DNA of 9,826 bases from positions 1 through 9,826 of the forward strand of contig CAYGZL010000068.1 of the NCBI GenBank assembly GCA_964354345.1, written 5' to 3'. The position numbers and the translations under genes are program-made. Position 1 is the first letter of the stretch; every line of letters begins with the position of its first letter. The notes beneath the pieces are model-generated. The model ran no database searches. It saw nothing but the letters and a program-made list of their open reading frames with translations, and was not told where the DNA came from. Positions 5,714-9,826 of the stretch are shown in pieces. This stretch comes from CAYGZL01 sp964354345. Its GTDB lineage: Bacteria; Chloroflexota; Anaerolineae; Anaerolineales; UBA4823.

Positions 5714-6115
5714 ACCGTAAACCAATTGAGCCGCCTGGTCAGCCTGGTAAACGGCCAGGTCACTTTCTGCTACCGAGAGACCGACACCGGTCAGCTAAGG
5801 CTGCGTACACTCTCCGCCGAAGAATTCATCCACCGTTTCTTGCAGCACGTGCTACCCAAGGGCTTTGTCAAAGTGCGTTACTTCGGCTTCTTTGCGCCTG
5901 TTTGCCGCAAACGCCTGGCTGCTTTGCGCCAGCAACTGGAACAGAAGTACCAGAAGAGCTTGCGGGAGGCAGAAGCTTCCCTTGAACCAGCCGATTCAGA
6001 TCCACATCCGCAGTTCTGTTGCCAAGCTGCGGACAACCTTTGCTTTTTCAGCGCACCATTCAACCAACAGGACGCTGCCTACCATGAGTTACTTTGCGCC
6101 TATGCTTTCCTGGAT
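5714..6115 (+). pseudogene. IS91-family (Y2) transposase gene, 3' fragment with frameshift
   Basis: IS91-family transposases are tyrosine HUH enzymes that move DNA by rolling-circle transposition. Only the C-terminal part remains. From about 5729 it reads RLVSLVNGQVTF, then RLRTLSAEEFIHRFLQHV and LPKGFVKVRYFGFFAPVCR, a signature block of this family. Beyond about 5990 the frame drifts. The family's zinc-ribbon-like piece, SCGQPLLFQRTIQPTGR, is found in the +1-shifted frame at 6025-6075, and the original frame no longer looks native. The N-terminal zinc finger and the HUH and catalytic tyrosine region are absent, so it is inactive. The left boundary joins the unidentified leftward fragment at about 5690-5715. 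In the original frame the ORF stays open to 6283, but its later part has no recognisable homology. Confidence 0.7.
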
Positions 6116-6224
6116 GCTGGATTTCACGCATCACCCATGTTTTCGCTTGTCTCACACCAGGAAATTTTCACCCGAATCGCATTTCCGCCGAATTTCTGGC
6201 TTTCCACGATTGTTTTTATTGGTG

Positions 6225-6275
6225 TAGAATTAACAATTACCCGCTTGCAAGGGGCGTCGTTTAGGCATAGCAGAG
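6225..6275 (+). mobile_element. Possible terminal region of the IS91-type remnant
   Basis: CCCGCTTGCAAGGGGCGTCG at 6239-6258, preceded by AACAATTA and followed by TTTAGGCATAG, resembles sequence I associate with the 3' flank of IS91-family transposase genes. This is from memory and was not checked. If right, the element ends near 6275 and the sequence between it and 6419 is the HEAT gene's own upstream region. That region holds three GTTCAAC/GTTGAAC copies and no clear promoter. Confidence 0.3.
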
Positions 6276-6418
6276 AGCCTTAAATTCCAAACAGGCAGGT
6301 ACATTTCCTAATACGGCTTCGTTCAACTCGGATAGATGTGGTCGGCGCGTTGAACAGGGCTTTGACATTGGCTATGACCACCACATCAATCCTGAATTCG
6401 TTGAACTGAGAGGACACC

Positions 6419-7387
6419 ATGGTTTTTAAAAAATTGTTTGGCCGGCGCGAGCCTGCGCCGGATATCGCTCAACTAGAAGCCAACCGAGACGTTATAGGAT
6501 TGTTCAAAGCCTATAGCTACGGGGGAAAAGGGGATTTTGTAAGCCCGGCGATGAATGCCCTTGTCCGGATTGGGAAGGTGACGATTGAACCGCTGATCCG
6601 GGCTTTGGAGGATCAGGATGAAGAAATCCGGGACTACGCCACCACCATTTTGTGGTTGGCAAAAAACAAGAAAGCCTGCGAGCCGCTAGCTGCGCTGCTG
6701 AGCACAGAAACCAGTGCGCGTGTACGCTCAGGTGCGGCGCAGGCGCTGTTTAATTTGGATTGGACACCAGACAAGGGAGAGCACGGGCTGCAGTACCGGA
6801 TCATCCGAAAGGAATACGACGAATGCGTGGCGTACGGGGCACGCGCCGTCGCGCCCCTGATTGCAGCGTGCGCCAATCAGACGGATGAGAGCAGAGCAGC
6901 AACCCGTGCGTTGGTCAAGATCGGTAAGCCCGCGGTTGACCCACTGATCGCGGCATTGAAGCATAAGGACGAGCGGATTCGCCTTGCGGCGGCGGAGGCG
7001 CTGGGCTTGATTGGAGACCCACGTGCGATAAACCCGCTCCTGCAAGCACTGAAAAAGGATCCCAGCACGGTGGCTGAAGCTTTAGGGCGGTTAAAGAGTC
7101 CACTGGCCGTGGAGGCGTTGATCCCCTTCCTCAATAAAGATCAAGGCAGATGGACTCGCCTTATGACGGCGCAGGCGTTGGGTAATATTGGCGATACCCG
7201 AGCGGTTGAACCGCTCATCCAGGCGTGCGGGGATGAATGGGCCAATGTGCGCTTCATGGCTGCTGAGGCGCTGGGTAAGTTGAAAGACCGCAGGGCTCAT
7301 GCGGTGTTGACCACGATGACTGAAGAAGAGCCGAATCCGTCAGTGCGCAGGACGGCATTCGAGGCGTTAAAGGAAATTTACCAATAA
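6419..7387 (+). CDS. HEAT-repeat (PBS-lyase-like) protein
   Basis: A 322-residue cytoplasmic helical-repeat protein. It starts at an ATG preceded by GAGAGGACACC and ends in TAA. After a basic start (MVFKKLFGRRE) come repeated helix pairs of the HEAT/PBS-lyase type: IGKVTIEPLIRALEDQDEEI, KACEPLAALLSTE, ARAVAPLIAACANQ, KPAVDPLIAALKHKDERI, AAEALGLIGDPRAINPLLQ, KSPLAVEALIPFLNKD, AQALGNIGDTRAVEPLI and AAEALGKLKDRRAHAVL. There are roughly eight or nine repeats, with a longer irregular insert at about residues 115-140. No enzymatic motif is seen. HEAT arrays of this kind are protein-binding scaffolds. A link to phycobilin lyases is only in the family name. The frame is intact and its GC-rich third positions resemble the other genes. 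It stands alone between IS91 debris and a helicase fragment, so its partner cannot be inferred. Confidence 0.85.
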   Translation: MVFKKLFGRREPAPDIAQLEANRDVIGLFKAYSYGGKGDFVSPAMNALVRIGKVTIEPLIRALEDQDEEIRDYATTILWLAKNKKACEPLAALLSTETSARVRSGAAQALFNLDWTPDKGEHGLQYRIIRKEYDECVAYGARAVAPLIAACANQTDESRAATRALVKIGKPAVDPLIAALKHKDERIRLAAAEALGLIGDPRAINPLLQALKKDPSTVAEALGRLKSPLAVEALIPFLNKDQGRWTRLMTAQALGNIGDTRAVEPLIQACGDEWANVRFMAAEALGKLKDRRAHAVLTTMTEEEPNPSVRRTAFEALKEIYQ

Positions 7388-7456
7388 AAGGAGACCATCG
7401 GGGAAGCAACCTACTGCGAGGGCATCGCTCCCGTCTACAACGATCTGTACAAGAGT

Positions 7457-7795
7457 GTGGACCCGGCGCATCGCCTGCCAGAGGATGAGTAAGCTCCACT
7501 CGATCTCGTAGAACACCGCAGTGGCGAACATGCGCAGGTTGAGGCCAACTTTGACCAGGCGGGCGTTGGTGATCAGCACATCAATACTGCCGATGTGTTT
7601 TTTGATCCAGGCCACGCGCCGGCGCGGTTCGACCGAGGACGAGAGCACGCCCACCCGCAGGCCGTTGTCTTGCAGGATCTGCGCGACGTGCGACTGAATA
7701 TCCCGTTTGCCAGTTTGACGGATGAAGACGATGGACTTACGCCCTTCATCGCGTTCTGCCTGGCAGCGAGAAGCCAGCCAGCGGTCTGGCCTCCG
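7457..7795 (-). pseudogene. C-terminal fragment of a superfamily 2 (SNF2-like) helicase gene
   Basis: Helicase C-terminal domain motifs are readable in one frame: RKSIVFIRQTGKRDI (motif IV region), VGVLSSSVEPRRR, DVLITNARLVKVGLNL (motif V) and FYEIEWSLLILWQAMRRV (motif VI, with a shortened arginine signature). Such ATPases translocate on or remodel DNA. Related proteins occur in phages, plasmids and integrative elements. The N-terminal ATP-binding half (Walker A and B) is absent upstream. After RRVH at about 7457 the reading no longer fits the family, so the 3' end is missing as well. The frame is technically open from 7834 to 7367, but the outer parts are not native. It has no start with a ribosome-binding site. 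It lies tail to tail with the HEAT gene and is probably a recombination relic. Confidence 0.65.
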
Positions 7796-7931
7796 TATGG
7801 ATTTGTTGTAGAAGTTAAGTTCTACTATTCCCAAAATGTGTATTATTTTTAGGATTGTGATCCCATGATTGATCGAATACTCCGGATTTGAAAGGATAAC
7901 CCCCGTCTCACAGTGAAGTGTGTTATCATCC

Positions 7932-7957
7932 TGATATACTGATTAATCGGTATTTCA
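7932..7957. promoter_or_regulatory. Operator-like dyad over an extended -10 promoter of the toxin-antitoxin genes
   Basis: TGATATACTGATT (7932-7944) and AATCGGTATTTCA (7945-7957) are mirror half-sites matching at 11 of 13 positions, centred on the palindrome GATTAATC. The left half contains TGATATACT, an extended -10 box (TG-N-TATACT, 7935-7940) with no good -35. The dyad ends 14 bases before the antitoxin ATG, so a protein bound here would block transcription. Confidence 0.55.
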
Positions 7958-7971
7958 GAAAGGAGAGGATT

Positions 7972-8250
7972 ATGGAGGCGACGATTCAAGTCAGGCAACG
8001 TGGCACCGTTACCCTGCCGGCCGAGTTGCGCGAAAAGTATGGCATTCGTGAGGGGGATTCCTTCCGCATCATCGACCTGGATGGCATCTTTGTACTTACG
8101 CCGATGGTGGCGATGGTGCCCGAGCTGGCGCGTGAAATCGAAAAGGCGCGCCTGGAAGCCGGTTTGAGCATCGACGAACTATTAAGAACATTGCGCGAGG
8201 AGCGAGAAAAGTATCATGCCGATCACGAGCCAAACAACCCGTCTGCCTAA
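7972..8250 (+). CDS. AbrB/SpoVT-type antitoxin and repressor
   Basis: A 92-residue DNA-binding antitoxin. I chose the ATG at 7972 because AAAGGAGAGG lies just upstream. The in-frame ATG at 7918 lies before the promoter and operator region. The swapped-hairpin AbrB motif is complete at residues 1-45: QVRQRGTVTLPAELREKYG, then IREGDSFRIIDLDGIFVLTP. An acidic/basic helix follows (about 50-82), which in this class binds the toxin. It should bind its PIN toxin and repress its own promoter at the dyad at 7932-7957. Its last 35 bases overlap the toxin start in another frame, so translation is probably coupled. Confidence 0.88.
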   Translation: MEATIQVRQRGTVTLPAELREKYGIREGDSFRIIDLDGIFVLTPMVAMVPELAREIEKARLEAGLSIDELLRTLREEREKYHADHEPNNPSA

Positions 8251-8677
8251 ACCTCGGGCCTTCATCGACGCGGATGTGTTGTTTGCGGGCAGCGCGGCGC
8301 CCTCCGAGCATGGCGCCAGCCTGGTGCTGCTGCGCATGGCTGAGATAACCCTGGTGGAGGCATACACCTGTCAACAGGCGGTTATCGAAGCCGAACGCAA
8401 TCTGGCTATGAAACTACCCAATACGCTGCCAGCCTTCCGATTAATTGTCAACCGCTGTATGCACGTCGTTTCGGATCCCAGCCGGGAGGCAGTACAGTCA
8501 TTGGCTGGACTGGCGAATCCAGTTGATCTGCCCACCCTGGTAGCCGCAGTGCAACATAACTGCTCCTGGCTGGTAACATTCAATATACGCCACTACCAGC
8601 CGGGACACCCAGAAGTCATCGTTCTATCACCCGGTGATTTTCTACGGAGGGTGCGTGACTTGCTGGCGAGAATGTAA
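8216..8677 (+). CDS. PIN-domain ribonuclease toxin
   Basis: A 153-residue toxin partner of the AbrB-type gene. PIN domains are Mg-dependent ribonucleases that cut RNA in toxin-antitoxin systems. Visible acidic residues are FIDADVLF (Asp18, Asp20), VIEAER (Glu58, Glu60) and DLPTLVAA (Asp104). At the usual fourth acidic site the sequence is LVTFNIRHY (Asn123), a substitution common in PIN subfamilies. The C-terminal strand is EVIVLSPGDFL. The ATG at 8216 lies inside the antitoxin gene (35-base overlap) with GAGGAGCGAG upstream. The frame is intact and ends in TAA. Targets cannot be read from sequence. The pair may help maintain this unstable region. Confidence 0.85.
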   Translation: MPITSQTTRLPKPRAFIDADVLFAGSAAPSEHGASLVLLRMAEITLVEAYTCQQAVIEAERNLAMKLPNTLPAFRLIVNRCMHVVSDPSREAVQSLAGLANPVDLPTLVAAVQHNCSWLVTFNIRHYQPGHPEVIVLSPGDFLRRVRDLLARM

Positions 8678-8681
8678 TAAA

Positions 8682-8726
8682 AAACCATCCATAAACACCG
8701 GTGAAGATCGGCGTTATGCGTGGTTT
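8682..8726. terminator. Possible bidirectional terminator between convergent genes
   Basis: AAACCA (8682-8687) pairs with TGGTTT (8721-8726). Inside it ATAAACACCG (8691-8700) pairs imperfectly with CGGCGTTAT (8709-8717). It lies between the stops of the toxin gene (8677) and the leftward gene (8738). The flanking T-runs are short, so this is a modest call. Confidence 0.35.
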
Positions 8727-8737
8727 GCACCCTTCCC

Positions 8738-9826
8738 TCAACCTCCCACCACCTCCATCGCGATCCTGCCCCACTGCGCCAGGCGCTGCGGCTCGTAGCG
8801 CACCGTGCTGATGTCTTTCAGAATGATCTCCAGTGGGCAGCCGTGCTGCGCACAGACCTGGCGGGTGGCGAGCAGATCCTGACGCACCGCCTGCGGGTCG
8901 AACGTGTCCAGCGCCAGCAGCGCTGGGCTGGGCTTGCGTGAGAAGACGAAGTCACGCCCAATCTGCTCCGCGCCGCGCGCTTGGTTCACCCACGGGCTCA
9001 TCGAAATTTTGCGGACGTTCAGAATCAGGCGCACCTGCTCCATCTTCTTGTCCAGCGGGTCGCAGCAGCCGTAATACACCAGGCCAAAGCGGGCACAGAT
9101 CTGGCTGGTGTAGTCCACCTCCAGCTCTTTGAACATGCGCGGCGAGACCGTGGCCAGCATCTGCGCCAGACCGAACATCCAGATGTCCCGGGTGCGCGGC
9201 TTGTCCGGATCGTAGCCGGGGGCGGGCAGCTCGCCGGTGAAGGCGCCGGTACAGTGGATCAGGCTCTGCGGCTGACACAGCAGGCCCTGCGCTTCCATTG
9301 AATCCAGCATACCCAGATAACCCTCGGTCATGCGGCTCAACAGCCCGTGGATCAGCTCCGGCTGGTCCACGATCGCAAACAGGGCGTTCTCCACACCCAT
9401 CCAGGTGCTCAGCGGATCCCACAAAGACAGGTAGGGATCGTAGCCCCACGGCCGCACTTCCAGCAGCCCATCGAACAGTTCATGCGCCACTGCCAGCCGG
9501 CGCTCCGTTTCGACCGGATCATGGCTGACCTGGGGCATCTGCACCTTGTGCAGATCGTCCAGCGATTGGAACTGGTTGATGAACCTGTGCCCCACCACCG
9601 CATTGGTGGGATCCGTCACGGCGATGTCTTCCTGGACGTTGATCCCAAAACCGGTATTGGTGATCGCCCTGGGAACCCGGATGAAGGATTCAACCACCAT
9701 GTCGACCGGGAAATACTTCCATTGGTAAAGTGTGCGCCGCAGGAGCTCTTCATAGCTGCGGCATTCTGGATCGAGGCACTGCAGGCTGAGCTCTCCGTCC
9801 AGGTTCATCTCATTCCAGCACACCTG
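8738..9826 (-). CDS. URO-D superfamily protein, probably corrinoid/methyltransferase-like (5' end outside window)
   Basis: The minus frame is open from the window edge to TGA at 8740-8738, giving at least 362 codons. It lacks its N-terminus: the codon before the GTG at 9823 is also sense, and family members usually have more residues before EMNLDGELSLQC. Recognisable blocks are the EMN-x-DGEL start, KYFPVDMVVESFI, TGFGI, LIHCTGAFTGELP, RFGLVYYGCCDPLDKKM and RKISMSPWVN. The pattern fits uroporphyrinogen decarboxylase-like proteins of the methylcobamide methyltransferase branch, more than true HemE. His and Cys in IHCTG and Cys in YYGCCD could bind zinc, but this is inference. Such proteins commonly transfer methyl groups to or from corrinoid proteins in anaerobes. 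No corrinoid-protein gene is in view to confirm it. It is convergent with the toxin gene. Confidence 0.75.
   Translation of the reverse strand, partial: QVCWNEMNLDGELSLQCLDPECRSYEELLRRTLYQWKYFPVDMVVESFIRVPRAITNTGFGINVQEDIAVTDPTNAVVGHRFINQFQSLDDLHKVQMPQVSHDPVETERRLAVAHELFDGLLEVRPWGYDPYLSLWDPLSTWMGVENALFAIVDQPELIHGLLSRMTEGYLGMLDSMEAQGLLCQPQSLIHCTGAFTGELPAPGYDPDKPRTRDIWMFGLAQMLATVSPRMFKELEVDYTSQICARFGLVYYGCCDPLDKKMEQVRLILNVRKISMSPWVNQARGAEQIGRDFVFSRKPSPALLALDTFDPQAVRQDLLATRQVCAQHGCPLEIILKDISTVRYEPQRLAQWGRIAMEVVGG

Noticed and set aside
6280..6420. 46-codon minus ORF whose ATG overlaps the HEAT start at a CCATGG
   Set aside because: It has no Shine-Dalgarno sequence and no recognisable family, and it lies wholly in the upstream region of the HEAT gene; probably chance.
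8952..9449. Alternative 165-codon minus frame inside the URO-D-like gene
   Set aside because: The main frame has family blocks throughout; the alternative is Ala, Gly and Arg rich with no domain.

Overview
The window most resembles a chromosomal accessory region of a Chloroflexota bacterium, probably an Anaerolineae-type anaerobe. That is an inference. It rests on a secreted protein carrying the YLP-type segment common after signal peptides in that group, on a HEAT-repeat protein, and on TadC-like, MoxR-like and helicase fragments of a style I associate with these genomes. No rRNA, tRNA or CRISPR array is visible.

Layout. (1) 1-1700: one intact leftward gene (start 1524, stop 208) for a secreted protein built from two copies of a domain with LTxxQ-like motifs, flanked on each side by a long perfect stem-loop. 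(2) 1741-4329 is a gene graveyard: a 5' fragment of a membrane-protein gene, a TadC-like gene with a nonsense codon and a lost 3' end, a strong leftward promoter followed by two terminator-like hairpins, a short ORF cut by an insertion-sequence end, the remnant of an IS21-family element (four phased end repeats plus the istB 3' end), and a MoxR-like AAA+ ATPase gene with a nonsense codon, a P-loop change, a one-base deletion and a missing 3' end. (3) 4513-5166: an apparently intact gene for a winged-helix plus PD-(D/E)XK-like protein. (4) 5167-6280: an unidentified leftward ORF fragment and a frameshifted 3' part of an IS91-family transposase gene. (5) 6419-7387: an intact HEAT-repeat gene. 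(6) 7457-7795: an isolated C-terminal piece of a superfamily 2 (SNF2-like) helicase. (7) 7932-8677: an intact AbrB-type antitoxin and PIN-domain toxin pair with a clear operator-like dyad. (8) 8738-9826: a leftward gene of the uroporphyrinogen decarboxylase (URO-D)/corrinoid methyltransferase superfamily, cut by the window edge.

How the parts relate. Only the toxin-antitoxin genes form an obvious intact functional unit. The TadC-like, MoxR-like and helicase fragments all lie on the minus strand among insertion-sequence remnants, and may be pieces of one decayed integrated element. The secreted protein, the winged-helix/nuclease-like protein, the HEAT protein and the URO-D-like protein look like independent genes. 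I see no convincing complete new system. The best leads are the promoter/double-hairpin leader at 2511-2623, the duplicated LTxxQ secreted protein, and the winged-helix/nuclease-like protein.
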